Source: Desulfonispora thiosulfatigenes DSM 11270 | GTDB lineage: Bacteria; Bacillota; Peptococcia; Peptococcales; Desulfonisporaceae | NCBI RefSeq assembly: GCF_900176035.1 | Contig: NZ_FWWT01000013.1 | Coordinates: forward strand, 1-64,000 | DNA length: 64,000 bases | Direction: 5' to 3' | Shown here: positions 46,226 through 56,300 of the stretch, one piece after another | Layout: every line of letters begins with the position of its first letter | How positions within the stretch are numbered: position 1 is the stretch's first letter | The notes under the pieces: generated by a model | The model's input: only the letters and a program-made list of their open reading frames with translations | What the model was told of the DNA's origin: nothing | Database searches by the model: none | Made by a program: the position numbers and the translations under genes

Positions 46226-46570
46226 TTACTCTCTCGCCTCTTTCGACGGCATGACTACAATCTCTCCAGGTTTTACTAAACCTAACTTCTCTCTCGCTAA
46301 CTTTTCAATAGCTTCTGGACTTTTAATATACTCTACTTCTTTTTGTAATTGATAATTAACCTTCTGTAAGCTTTCCACCTCATTTCTTAAAGATGCAATA
46401 TCCTTTTTCAATGAATAAGCTTTGAAAATACCTAAAATAAAACTAATTATCAAATAAAGTAAAAAAATAATAAAAACTATTTTAACTAGTCCCTGAAACC
46501 TCTTTGTTTCTTTATTATTAACTTTTCTGTTATCTTTAAAATTTTGTGGTTTTCTGGCAGATAGAGCCAT
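46226..46570 (-). CDS. divIC: Septum formation initiator DivIC
   Basis: 114-aa bitopic division protein from ATG 46570 (GGAGGAGG, 6 bp). Cytoplasmic basic N-terminus, one membrane helix (about 31-50), a coiled coil (about 55-83, LRNEVESLQKVNYQLQKEVE) and the C-terminal LAREKLGLVKPGE typical of DivIC/FtsB. Forms a complex with FtsL and DivIB at the septum. Position between yabQ and yabR matches Bacillus. Confidence 0.93.
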   Translation of the reverse strand: MALSARKPQNFKDNRKVNNKETKRFQGLVKIVFIIFLLYLIISFILGIFKAYSLKKDIASLRNEVESLQKVNYQLQKEVEYIKSPEAIEKLAREKLGLVKPGEIVVMPSKEARE

Positions 46571-46712
46571 CTCCATCCTCCTCCATATAGCAAAGGGAGA
46601 AAATATGACCCTCTGCCCCATAGCATTTAGTATATAAGACGTTATTTGTAATATTCTACTTTTCTTTGCAAATACCTGCCTAAAAATTTATTTTGGTTTT
46701 CAGGGACTTTTA

Positions 46713-47300
46713 TTAATCCTCTTCTTCATCATCTTCATCTTCATCTTCATCTTTTTCTATTTTCTTTTTTAATTTACTAAATGGACCTTTTATTATTTTT
46801 TTAGCCTTATTCTTGCTCTTTTTTACTATATTCCTTATCTTTCTATAAACTTTTTTGCAAAACTTAAAAGGCATTTTAATTAGCTTAATAACAAAATGTA
46901 CCGGCATCATAATTATTTTAAATACCTTTTTGATGAATTTTATTATACTTTTAATAAGTGCGATGATTTTTTTAATTGTCTTAATTATAAATAATAAAAC
47001 CTTATGAATATATTTTCTGATCGTTCCACTACATTTTTTATATTCGAGATAAAATCCTATAATTAACCCTAAGAATACGTAAGCTCTAACCTCTCCCCAA
47101 TTCCCTAAAATTAAACATACAAAAACAAGTGCCGTAATTAAAATCCAAAAAATTATATCACCAATTAGAGTTCCTATTTTACGAGGACGTACCATAGCCC
47201 TGACTACCCAGTAGGCATCATAACTAATCCCTACTAAAGACCCTATGAAAATAGTTCCGAAGAATATTAATATTTGTTCTATTATTGGCTGCATATACAA
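46713..47300 (-). CDS. yabQ: Spore cortex biosynthesis protein YabQ
   Basis: 195-aa membrane protein with four segments in the first 100 residues (GISYDAYWVVRAMVRPRK is typical), then a very lysine-rich region (about 95-180) and an acidic tail (DEDEDEDDEEED). The strongly split charge of the tail is unusual in extent. YabQ is a mother-cell protein needed for cortex formation. It lies 4 bp after yabP. Confidence 0.9.
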   Translation of the reverse strand: MYMQPIIEQILIFFGTIFIGSLVGISYDAYWVVRAMVRPRKIGTLIGDIIFWILITALVFVCLILGNWGEVRAYVFLGLIIGFYLEYKKCSGTIRKYIHKVLLFIIKTIKKIIALIKSIIKFIKKVFKIIMMPVHFVIKLIKMPFKFCKKVYRKIRNIVKKSKNKAKKIIKGPFSKLKKKIEKDEDEDEDDEEED

Positions 47301-47304
47301 CTTC

Positions 47305-47589
47305 CTATCTTAATAGTTTATTTAAGATCCCTTTGCTCTTCGCACGAAGTTTTGTACCTTTATCTTCAAAATACTCAAGGCTAATAAAATGCCCCCCTAC
47401 CTCTAAGGTTTCTTCTTCTAAATTTAAACTGATAATATGTAATTCTTCACCTTTAATTCTTAAAAACCCTAATCTAGTTACAGCTATAATTTCATTGTCA
47501 TCATAAGAGTCAACATTCATGACACCACTAGCAATAAAGCCTTTTCTGTTTTTTATGCTTATTAAATATTCTGTGGATTTGATGTTCAT
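47305..47589 (-). CDS. yabP: Sporulation protein YabP
   Basis: 94 aa; ATG 47589 with GGGGAGG upstream (longer in-frame starts run through a terminator). Family pattern: LISIKNRKGFIASGVMNV ... ITRLG-like VTRLGFLRIKGEELHI ... LEVGGHFISLEY. Bacillus YabP localises to the forespore membrane under sigma-E; the pair yabP-yabQ is conserved in nearly all endospore formers. Confidence 0.93.
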   Translation of the reverse strand: MNIKSTEYLISIKNRKGFIASGVMNVDSYDDNEIIAVTRLGFLRIKGEELHIISLNLEEETLEVGGHFISLEYFEDKGTKLRAKSKGILNKLLR

Positions 47590-47656
47590 TAAGAGAACCT
47601 CCCCTATAATACTTCTTTTTAACTTATATGCTATTAATTTTGTTTTAAGTACAGAT

Positions 47657-47691
47657 AAAGCCCTAAGATTAGTAACTAATCTTAGGGCTTT
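47657..47691 (-). terminator. Strong terminator after rqcP
   Basis: Seventeen-bp perfect stem (47657-47673 with 47675-47691), only a one-base spacer at the centre. It touches the rqcP stop. It separates rqcP from yabP. Confidence 0.85.
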
Positions 47692-47929
47692 ATAATAATT
47701 CATATAATTCAGTTGCCTGATCTGCTCTTACATTTTCTTTTACTCCTAATACCTTAACCTTGGTATTTCTTGCACCTATCGATATTTCAATAATATCACC
47801 AACACTTACATTTGAACCTGCCTTTGCAACATTTTCATTAATTTTCACTCTACCACCATCACAAACTTCTTTAGCCAATGTCCTTCTTTTTATTAATCTT
47901 GAAACCTTTAAAAACTTATCTATTCGCAT
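47690..47929 (-). CDS. rqcP: S4-domain RNA-binding protein RqcP (YabO)
   Basis: 79 aa, almost entirely one S4 domain (MRIDKFLKVSRLIKRRTLA). In Bacillus RqcP works with RqcH in adding alanine tails to stalled nascent chains in ribosome quality control. Position between mazG/hup and yabP is the Bacillus order. Confidence 0.95.
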   Translation of the reverse strand: MRIDKFLKVSRLIKRRTLAKEVCDGGRVKINENVAKAGSNVSVGDIIEISIGARNTKVKVLGVKENVRADQATELYELL

Positions 47930-47951
47930 TTTTACACCTCAATTTTAAAAG

Positions 47952-47975
47952 ACCAGGTTCTAATTTGAACCTGAT
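47952..47975 (-). terminator. Terminator after hup
   Basis: Stem CAGGTTC / GAACCTG, loop TAATTT, then GTCTTTTAAAA on the minus strand. Confidence 0.75.
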
Positions 47976-47985
47976 CCTACTAATA

Positions 47986-48261
47986 TTACTCAGCTACTGC
48001 TTCTTTAAGGTTTTTACCAGCTTTAAATGCTGGAACCTTTGCAGCTGGGATTTTAATTTCTTCGTTAGTTTGAGGGTTACGACCCACACGTTCTTTACGT
48101 TCTCTTACTTCAAAAGTACCAAAACCAACTAATTGAACCTTTTCACCACTTTTTAAAGTTTCCTCTATAGATGTAAAGAAAGCATTCACAGCCTTTTCTG
48201 CATCTTTTTTTGTAAGTCCAGATTTTTCAGCCACACTAGATATAAGTTCGGTCTTGTTCAA
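47986..48261 (-). CDS. hup: DNA-binding protein HU
   Basis: 91-aa nucleoid protein; start [19 protein letters not shown], and arm region [15 protein letters not shown] with the intercalating proline are typical of HU. Bends DNA as a dimer. Placed between mazG and rqcP; in Bacillus hbs is elsewhere, while several clostridia have HU here. Confidence 0.98.
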   Translation of the reverse strand: MNKTELISSVAEKSGLTKKDAEKAVNAFFTSIEETLKSGEKVQLVGFGTFEVRERKERVGRNPQTNEEIKIPAAKVPAFKAGKNLKEAVAE

Positions 48262-48356
48262 AAAAATTACCTCCTACCAATTTGTTGTTTACACTTGCTC
48301 ATGGATATTCTTCTTAACATCTTGAAATTCCTGCTTGTGCTTTGTTAATTATTTTT

Positions 48357-49814
48357 TTATTTAAGTTTAGATTCTTCCCACCACTTGTCAAGTTGATCTA
48401 AACTAAATTCCTGAATTTCTTTTCCTGATTGATTTGCTTTTTCTTCAAGATAATTAAACCTTTTACGAAATTTACGAATAGTTGAAAAAAGAGCTTCTTC
48501 AGGATTAAGGTTTACAAATCTAGCTACATTTACAATAGAAAAAAGCACATCTCCTAGTTCATCGTAAACCTCTCCATTTGTACCCTTGATAGCTTCTTTT
48601 AATTCTAAAATTTCTTCGTCTAATTTTGAAAATGCACCTGTAACATTATCCCAGTCAAAGCCTACCTTACTTGCTCTTGCTTGTAATTTATCTGCATACA
48701 TTAGAGCTGACATACTACGCGGAATATCTCCAAGCAAACCCTTAGGTTTTCTACCTTTTTCTTTTTCTTTAATTTTATCCCAATTAACTAATACTTCATC
48801 AGCATCAGAAACTTTGGTATTTGCAAAAACATGGGGATGACGTCTAATCATTTTTTCAGTTATCCCAAAAATAACATCATTTAAATCAAAATCATCTCTA
48901 ACACTCGCTAGGGAACTATGAAAAACTATTTGTAATAATAAGTCTCCCAATTCCTCTGAAAGATTATTCATGTCTTTATTATCTATTGCGTCAATAACTT
49001 CATAGGCTTCTTCTAAAAGATATCTTTTTAAAGTTTCATGTGTTTGTTCTTTATCCCAAGGACATCCAGTTGGTGATAGTAAACTCTTTAAAACGTCTAC
49101 TAAAGGATCTAAAGGATAATCGCATTTAGCAGCACTTTTTTTATCAAGTGCTGGTACAAATACAGTAGTTAAATGATCTACCCAATCTAAATGATCCAAT
49201 TGATAAAGAGGTATCGATTCTATTCTTTCTAAACCTTTCACCCCTGCTGCTCTTATAACCTTAATCATAAATTGGTCAGGATAATATTCCATTAAACTTA
49301 GTTTTAAATCTGATGCTACAAATCTATTATATACCTGACAAATTAGTGCGTCTAAAGCTGGATTTATTTTTTCTAAATCACTTTGCACTGCATCTAGGGT
49401 TTGCATTCCTAGGCTTGGATCTTTTTGAATAATTGGATAAATAGCATCTAAAAAACTTAAAGCTGGGCATATTTCAATCTTCACTTCCTGTATCTTAGCA
49501 CTATCTTGTAAAATTTGTACAGAACTTTCTGCTACAAGTGGACTTCCTGGAACAACATATACTATTTCTCCATATTTTTTAGCTTTAGTCAAGAGAAAAT
49601 TAGTAATATCTTGATATACTTCCTCAAAACTTTTTGCTTCATAAAAATTATCTAAAGCTTTATATTCTATATTCCACAAAGGAAATTTAGCTACAACAGG
49701 ATGCTTTGAGGTACGTAAAAAAACCTGTTTTGATTCTTTTAACTTATTAATCGTACCTAAACTTATCGCCTCTTCCGATCCTGGACCTAGTCCCATTACT
49801 ATTATCTTAGCCAT
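48357..49814 (-). CDS. mazG: MazG nucleotide pyrophosphohydrolase fused to tetrapyrrole-methylase-like domain (YabN)
   Basis: 485 aa. Residues about 1-220 are a SAM-dependent methyltransferase-like domain (GLGPGSEEAISLGT, VVPGSPLVAES), and about 225-485 a two-repeat MazG with CPWDKEQTHETLKRYLLEEAYEV and a second EExxE-type helix pair. MazG hydrolyses NTPs to NMP and PPi. The N-terminal activity is unknown in YabN. Its start directly abuts the yabM stop. Confidence 0.95.
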   Translation of the reverse strand: MAKIIVMGLGPGSEEAISLGTINKLKESKQVFLRTSKHPVVAKFPLWNIEYKALDNFYEAKSFEEVYQDITNFLLTKAKKYGEIVYVVPGSPLVAESSVQILQDSAKIQEVKIEICPALSFLDAIYPIIQKDPSLGMQTLDAVQSDLEKINPALDALICQVYNRFVASDLKLSLMEYYPDQFMIKVIRAAGVKGLERIESIPLYQLDHLDWVDHLTTVFVPALDKKSAAKCDYPLDPLVDVLKSLLSPTGCPWDKEQTHETLKRYLLEEAYEVIDAIDNKDMNNLSEELGDLLLQIVFHSSLASVRDDFDLNDVIFGITEKMIRRHPHVFANTKVSDADEVLVNWDKIKEKEKGRKPKGLLGDIPRSMSALMYADKLQARASKVGFDWDNVTGAFSKLDEEILELKEAIKGTNGEVYDELGDVLFSIVNVARFVNLNPEEALFSTIRKFRKRFNYLEEKANQSGKEIQEFSLDQLDKWWEESKLK

Positions 49815-51419
49815 TTAATCCCTCACTAACTTTAATTTACGCAGTACACTTAAAAGCCTTATTCCAATGCGTGGAACTTCCTTTATTTCAGAGGCTCGTA
49901 TTCCTCCCACTAATAATAATACTAAAAAGTAAATTGCCCCACCAAGACATATTGATATTAATGTATTAAGGGAATTTCCCATGCCTACCCTACTTAAACT
50001 CTTAAAAATAAAGATTACCATTAATCCCATCATAGTAACAGAAAACCCTGGTTTTATAAAATGATCTTGTAGTTTAAACCAATGACCTTTTAACTCTTTA
50101 TTTACTACAAATAAATTTCTAATAGCTGCCATAAAAAAGGCTACAACTGTCCCTAGAGCTGCTCCCTTTATGCCAAATTCGGGTAAAGCTGTTAAGGTAT
50201 AAGTCATCCCTATTTTAATTACAGCTGCTAAGATTAAACTATATACGGGTTCTATAGGCTTACCTAATCCTTGTAGTGCTCCTGCCGAGGTTTGATATAA
50301 GCCAATTGCTATAATACTCGGAGCCAGCCAAGCTAGAGGCGTTCCAGCTTCTTTTAAATTATACAGAAGTATACTAATAGGCTCTGCTAATACTAATAAT
50401 CCTATACTTGCAGGCAACACAATTATTAAGGCAAGTCTTAATACTTGACTAAATTGTTCTCTTATATGTTCTTTTTTACCTTCTGATAAAAGCCCCGATA
50501 TGGCAGGAACTAAACTTGCAGCGAGTGCCGTAGTAATTATAAAAGGCAAATTAATTATCGCCCCGGCCATCCCTGATAATTGCCCATAAAGACGAGTAGC
50601 TTCTACCGTTGTAAAACCTCCTGCTTGAAGTCTAGCAGGTACTATAAATGAATCTAAAAGTTGCATTAAAGGCAATACTAATGCACCTATTGAAATAGGT
50701 ATAGCTAAAAACATTATTTGTTTAGTAATATCAGTAAATCCTTCATCTGTTTGCTTTAAGGTGTAATCATATCTAACTTTATTTTTTTTATTATGCCAGA
50801 AATATATCATGGTTAGTAAAAATAAAGATGCAAAACCACCTGTAAATGCTCCAAAGGTAGCTCCAGCTGCTGCGTATTCTACACCAAGTGGTAATAGGTA
50901 AAATGCTGCAATAAAGACAGTTGTTACTCTTATGATTTGTTCAAATATTTGCGATAATGCTGTTGGAGTCATATTTTGAAATCCTTGAAAATAACCCCTG
51001 ATTGTAGCCATTAATGTAGTCATAACAATTGCTGGTGCAATAGCCTTTAAACTCAAGGCTGCTCTAGGTTCTTTAAAGAAATTTACTGCTATAAAATCCG
51101 CACTAAAGTATAACCCTAGCGAAAACATAGTACCTACAATAAACAATAGTAATAACGAAATTTTAAAAATTCGCCCTATTCCATGGTAATCTTTTTTTAT
51201 TTGACGCTCTGCTATTAATTTAGAGATTGCTAAAGGAACTCCCGCTGTCGATATGGCTAAAATCAATGTATAAAATGGATAAGCCATTTGATATAACCCT
51301 ACACCTTCATCCCCTACCAATCTAGCAAAAGGAATTCGATATATAGCTCCTAGCACCTTACTTAAAACCCCAGCTAAGCTTAAAATTAAGGCTCCTTTAA
51401 ATATAGATTTTTGATCCAC
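49815..51419 (-). CDS. yabM: Lipid-linked polysaccharide flippase-like protein, MurJ/SpoVB family (YabM)
   Basis: 534-aa MOP-superfamily transporter with about 14 membrane helices; family start KGALILSLAGVLSKVLGAIYRIP is plain. YabM and SpoVB are paralogs; SpoVB takes part in cortex formation. Synteny (spoVT-yabM-mazG) favours YabM. Lipid II or another lipid-linked sugar is the likely substrate; not provable here. Confidence 0.9.
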   Translation of the reverse strand: MDQKSIFKGALILSLAGVLSKVLGAIYRIPFARLVGDEGVGLYQMAYPFYTLILAISTAGVPLAISKLIAERQIKKDYHGIGRIFKISLLLLFIVGTMFSLGLYFSADFIAVNFFKEPRAALSLKAIAPAIVMTTLMATIRGYFQGFQNMTPTALSQIFEQIIRVTTVFIAAFYLLPLGVEYAAAGATFGAFTGGFASLFLLTMIYFWHNKKNKVRYDYTLKQTDEGFTDITKQIMFLAIPISIGALVLPLMQLLDSFIVPARLQAGGFTTVEATRLYGQLSGMAGAIINLPFIITTALAASLVPAISGLLSEGKKEHIREQFSQVLRLALIIVLPASIGLLVLAEPISILLYNLKEAGTPLAWLAPSIIAIGLYQTSAGALQGLGKPIEPVYSLILAAVIKIGMTYTLTALPEFGIKGAALGTVVAFFMAAIRNLFVVNKELKGHWFKLQDHFIKPGFSVTMMGLMVIFIFKSLSRVGMGNSLNTLISICLGGAIYFLVLLLVGGIRASEIKEVPRIGIRLLSVLRKLKLVRD

Positions 51420-51506
51420 TTTTTCTTATCTCCTTACTTTACTTGTTTTGTCACTTTCTAATAATATCTTATGTATCTATCTATGACAATAACTAGACAT
51501 AAAAAA

Positions 51507-51526
51507 GGTGGTGTTTAGCCACCACC
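51507..51526 (-). terminator. Terminator after spoVT
   Basis: Perfect stem GGTGGTG / CACCACC, 6-base loop, T6 on the minus strand. Confidence 0.88.
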
Positions 51527-51530
51527 ACTT

Positions 51531-52094
51531 TTACTGCTCCATTTGTTTTGCTAAAAAAGATGCTGCTGTTTCTGCAAGTTTTAATTCTAATTCAGTCATT
51601 TTAACGCTACTATCTTTTGTTGCTACCATTACAACACCTATAGGATCGCCTTCGGTAATAATTGGTGCTATAGCAAGAGAAATAAACTTACCTTCTACTC
51701 CGCTTTCTTCTCCTTCTGCTAATTGAGCAAAAGGGTGGTTTGCTGTATCTTCTATTAAAATTGCCCTTCTATCTTCCATGACCTTTTCAGCTATATTACC
51801 TAATCTCTTATTCATATATTCTTTTTTTGTTGCTCCTGAAATGGCTATCACTTGATCTCTGTCAGCTATACAAGCAATATGCCCAACTGCTTCATTTAGC
51901 GAGTCTGCATATTCTCCTGCAAATTCTCCTAACTCACCGATAGGTGAGTATTTTTTTAAAATTACCTCTCCTTCTCGGTCGACGAAAATCTCTAAAGGGT
52001 CTCCTTCACGGATACGTAATGTTCTACGAATTTCTTTAGGTATTACAACCCTACCTAAATCATCAATTCGTCTTACTATTCCTGTTGCTTTCAT
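51531..52094 (-). CDS. spoVT: Stage V sporulation regulator SpoVT
   Basis: 187 aa: swapped-hairpin AbrB-type DNA-binding domain (about 1-50, GIVRRIDDLGRVVIPKEIR) and a C-terminal GAF-like domain (about 60-185). Regulates late forespore genes. ATG 52094 with AGGAGGG upstream; the in-frame upstream start is not supported. Lies after prsA in transcription order, as in many clostridia. Confidence 0.96.
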   Translation of the reverse strand: MKATGIVRRIDDLGRVVIPKEIRRTLRIREGDPLEIFVDREGEVILKKYSPIGELGEFAGEYADSLNEAVGHIACIADRDQVIAISGATKKEYMNKRLGNIAEKVMEDRRAILIEDTANHPFAQLAEGEESGVEGKFISLAIAPIITEGDPIGVVMVATKDSSVKMTELELKLAETAASFLAKQMEQ

Positions 52095-52250
52095 AAGTAA
52101 GTCCTTCCCTCCTTTTAGCTTATTGGGTAAATAAATTATTATTTTTCCTAAACCCAATAATAGAAGTATTTGTATTTATCCCTAAATTATTCATATATGT
52201 GTTTTTTATATAAGGTTAATTTACTTGTTTTTGGCTCTAAATATACAAAA

Positions 52251-52280
52251 AACCTTTGGAGAAACTAAACTCCAAAGGTT
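52251..52280 (-). terminator. Terminator after prsA
   Basis: Perfect 11-bp stem AACCTTTGGAG / CTCCAAAGGTT, 8-base loop, T-run on the minus strand. Confidence 0.9.
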
Positions 52281-52285
52281 TTAAA

Positions 52286-53338
52286 TTATTTTTTCTCTTC
52301 TGGTTCTTTATCTTTTACTTTATCATCTGCCTTAGTATCATCTGATTTTGTTTCATCAACAGGCTGATTTGTTTGAGTTTTCTTTTCTTCTTCTAACTTT
52401 TCATTTACTTCTTTTTCTAATTTATTTTCAATTTTAGCTTCTTTTCTTACCTCAGTAAGATATTCCATTACCTTATTATTTTTAGCTCCAGTTAATAACT
52501 TATCTTCAATTTGCCCTTTTGCTTCTTCAAAAGATAATTGTTTTGCTGCAACCTTATCTTCTACTTGAATAATATGATAACCAAACTGTGATTTTACTGG
52601 TTCTTTAGCTATTTCTCCAGCATTTAAGGCAAAAGCTACTTCTTCAAATTCAGGAACCATACTTCCTCTTGGAAAATACCCTAAATTTCCTTTATTCTCC
52701 TTAGCAGAAGGATCGATGGATTTTTCTTGGGCTAATTTTTCCATGTCTGCCTTGTTTTCTGTTACTTGTTTTAAGATTTCTTTTGCTTCTTTTTCTGTTT
52801 CTACTAAAATATGTTTTGCTTTAATTTTTTCAGGTTGGTTAAATTCTTCTTTATTTTCATTATAATAAGTTTGTAAATCTGTAGTTATCTTGACATCTTT
52901 AGTTATTTCTGCAAAAAGTTTTTCCATAATTATGGAATCTGTAACAACTTGTTTAATTTCTTTTTCAGACATTTTAAATTGCTTTTCGTAATACTCTTTG
53001 TACTCTTTGTCAGATGCAAATTGACCTTTAATTTGCGCTAATTTTTCGTCAACCACCTTAGAATCGGCTTTGATATTTTTTTTCTCTGCTTGTTTCATTA
53101 ATAATTTTTCATCGATAATTTGATTTAAAACTTGTAAATCAAAATAATCTTTAAAAGAAGCATATTGTGGATCTTCTAAATTAAGTCCTTCTGATGCAGC
53201 TATTTGCACAACTTTATTATCTAACTCATCTCTAGTAATAACCTCATCATTAACCTTTGCTACATAATCTTTACTCTGACAACCAGTCAAAGAGAAAATT
53301 AACACTCCTAGTAGTAAAATACTTGCAAACCTTTTCAT
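52286..53338 (-). CDS. prsA: Foldase lipoprotein PrsA (parvulin PPIase)
   Basis: 350-aa lipoprotein. Signal peptide with lipobox LTGC (lipidated Cys20), a SurA-like helical N-domain (about 28-165), a parvulin domain (about 170-265, KAKHILVETEKEAKEIL, GYFPRGSMVPEFEEVAF, GYHIIQV) and a highly charged Lys/Glu/Asp tail. Helps exported proteins fold outside the membrane. Placed between mfd and spoVT, a common clostridial arrangement. Confidence 0.95.
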   Translation of the reverse strand: MKRFASILLLGVLIFSLTGCQSKDYVAKVNDEVITRDELDNKVVQIAASEGLNLEDPQYASFKDYFDLQVLNQIIDEKLLMKQAEKKNIKADSKVVDEKLAQIKGQFASDKEYKEYYEKQFKMSEKEIKQVVTDSIIMEKLFAEITKDVKITTDLQTYYNENKEEFNQPEKIKAKHILVETEKEAKEILKQVTENKADMEKLAQEKSIDPSAKENKGNLGYFPRGSMVPEFEEVAFALNAGEIAKEPVKSQFGYHIIQVEDKVAAKQLSFEEAKGQIEDKLLTGAKNNKVMEYLTEVRKEAKIENKLEKEVNEKLEEEKKTQTNQPVDETKSDDTKADDKVKDKEPEEKK

Positions 53339-53379
53339 TTATTTCTCCCCTTTCAATCTTTAAGCCATTATAACAAATA

Positions 53380-56300
53380 TTATTTTCCAGATACAAGGCT
53401 AGATATTTCTATAAGTACCTTTTCTAATAGAGTTAACCAATCTTCTCTCTTTAGTTTAACGATATTTATCTTCATGCCCCATTCTCTTTCTCCCCCAAAC
53501 ACTACCCTACGCTTATATTTTTGGACTATATTTAAGATATCCTCTCCTTCTAAACCAGGGTCATCAGAAAACTTTAGATTAATCATCGTTTCTTTTTGTT
53601 TAATAGAATTAATCTTACAATTAAAAGCTAATATTTTAATACGGGCAATTTCTAATAAACTCCTTGTTTCTGTCGGCATATCTCCAAAACGATCCATTAA
53701 CTCATCTTCTAGCTCATTAACTTCTTGGACTACCTTAATTGACGCTATCCTTTGATAGAAATCTAATTTAATTGCAGGATCATTAATATAGAAATCTGGA
53801 ATAAAGGAACTTACTTCTAAATCAACCTCGACCTTAATTTCTTCTTGTTTCTTTTCGCCTTTAAGGTCTTTGACAGCTTCTTCTAAGAGCTTACAATACA
53901 TGTCAAAACCAACGGACGCCACATGTCCATGTTGTTCTGGTCCTAACAGGTTTCCTGCACCTCTAATTTCTAAGTCTCTCATAGCAATTTTAAATCCTGA
54001 TCCAAGTTCTGTAAATTCCCTAATAGCATGTAATCTTTTTTCAGCGGTTGGAGATAAAATTTTATCCTTTTTATATGTAAGATAAGCATAAGCCACTCGA
54101 TTAGCTCTTCCTACTCTACCCCTTAACTGATATAACTGAGAAAGTCCCATCTTATCCGCTTCATCAACAATTAAAGTATTCACATTTGAAACATCTAATC
54201 CAGTTTCAATAATTGTAGTACATAATAAAATATCTAGCTCATGCTCCATAAAATCAAACATAACCTTTTCCAGCATGCTTTCCTTCATCTTTCCATGAGC
54301 AATACCTATTCGTGCTTCTGGAATAATAAATTTTAAAAATTCGTAGATTTTTTCTATATCTTCTACTCGATTATGAACGTAATACACCTGTCCTCCCCTG
54401 CCTAATTCTCTTCTAATTGCATCTTTAACTAAATCAGGACTATGTTCTACCACATATGTTTGAATCGGATACCTATCTTCTGGCGGAGTCTCAATAACAC
54501 TTAAATCTCTAATACCTACTAAAGACATATGTAAGGTACGTGGTATCGGAGTTGCTGAAAGTGTTAATACATCTACTTGAGCCTTTAGTCCCTTTATTTT
54601 TTCTTTATGCGTTACTCCAAACCTTTGTTCTTCATCTACAACTAAAAGTCCTAAATCTTTAAAGCTTACTTGTTTAGATAATAATCTATGCGTTCCTATT
54701 ACAATATCAATTTCGCCTAGTTTCAATTCTTCAAAGATTCTTTTTTGCTCCTTTGGGCTTTTAAAACGACTTATTACATCTATTGTAACCGGAAATTCAG
54801 AAAACCTTTCTTTAAAGGTATTATAATGTTGCTGGGCTAAGACAGTGGTCGGAACTAAGATGGCAGCCTGCTTACCTTCATTTACAGCCTTAAAAGCAGC
54901 CCTAATAGCAACTTCTGTTTTACCGTAACCTACATCTCCACACAATAAACGATCCATTGGCATTGGCCTTTGCATATCAGCCTTAATTTCTTCAATCGAA
55001 CGAAGCTGATCAGGAGTTTCTTTATAAGGAAAAACATCCTCAAACTCCCTTTGGAAATTATCATCTTCTGAAAACTGATAACCTGGTTCTTTTGCCCTTT
55101 TGGCATATAACACAATTAGGCCTTCTGCTAACTCTTTTACTGATTTTTGTACCTTTGTTTTAACCTTTTGCCACTCGTTTCCACCTAACTTATGTACTTT
55201 AGGTATCTTACCCTCATTACCTATATACTTTTGTAACAAATTAACTTGGTCAGTAGGTACAAATAATTTATCTTCACCTGAATATTTTATTACGATATAA
55301 TCCTTTTCAACATCACTAACAATTAATTTTTCTACCCCAATATATCGTCCTATTCCATGTAAAGCATGAACAACATAATCTCCTACTTGCAAATCATCTA
55401 ACTTAGTTATTCGTTTACCTTCTTTTTGAAATAACCTTTTAGTCCTTTTTTGCGATTGGGTGAAAATTTCATTTTCTGAAATAAAGACTGTTTTAGCTTT
55501 GATAAATTCTGCCCCAGTACTTAAATTACCCTGAGCAATAATAACCTTTTTCTTTTGTAATCTATAGTTTTCTCCGACCCAAGTAGCCTCAATATCACAA
55601 TCATTTAAGGCCTGAATTAATCTGAATGCTTTGTCCTTGGAAGAAACTAAAATAACTATACTATAATCTTTTCTTTTCCATTCAATTATTTCATCAGCTA
55701 AAAGCCTAATTTTCGAGAAAAAAGGAGGTAAGGTTTTAGTTTCTATGCTAAGTGCTGTTGTTCCCTTTGGTGGTAATAACGATAAATAAAGAGTTTTTCT
55801 TTCTTCTATCGCTGTTAAAATATCAGAAACTCCTGTATAAAAATTGGTCTGTCCAGGAAGGACTGTACCCCTTATTAATAAATCAGAAAAACTAATATTT
55901 CTTTCCTTTTCCTGATGTGCCTCCGCTTCAATTACCCTGCCTTTTTCATCTAAACATAAAATACTATCTTGTGAAAAGTAGTTAATAAGTATATCCAGAT
56001 TATCATAAAAATATGATTGAAATTGTTCTAAACCTGGAAAATATAAATCATTTGTAATTTTTTCAATTACTTCATTCATCCGACTTGTAATTTTATCTAC
56101 AGCTTCCCTGTCTTTCTTTTTTAACAGAGCTTGTTTTTGTTTTTCATATTCTTTAGTAATATTTTCTAATCCTACATCCTTATATTCTGGCAACAGAAAA
56201 AATTCTCTTGCAGGAAAGAGACTTATTTTTTGTGTATTTTTGATAGATCTTTGACTATCTACTTCAAAAAACCGAATAGAATCTACTTCATCATCAAAAA

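Noticed and set aside
47590-47703. Longer yabP start at 47703
   Set aside because: It would run through the strong rqcP terminator; ATG 47589 has the good ribosome site and the family start.
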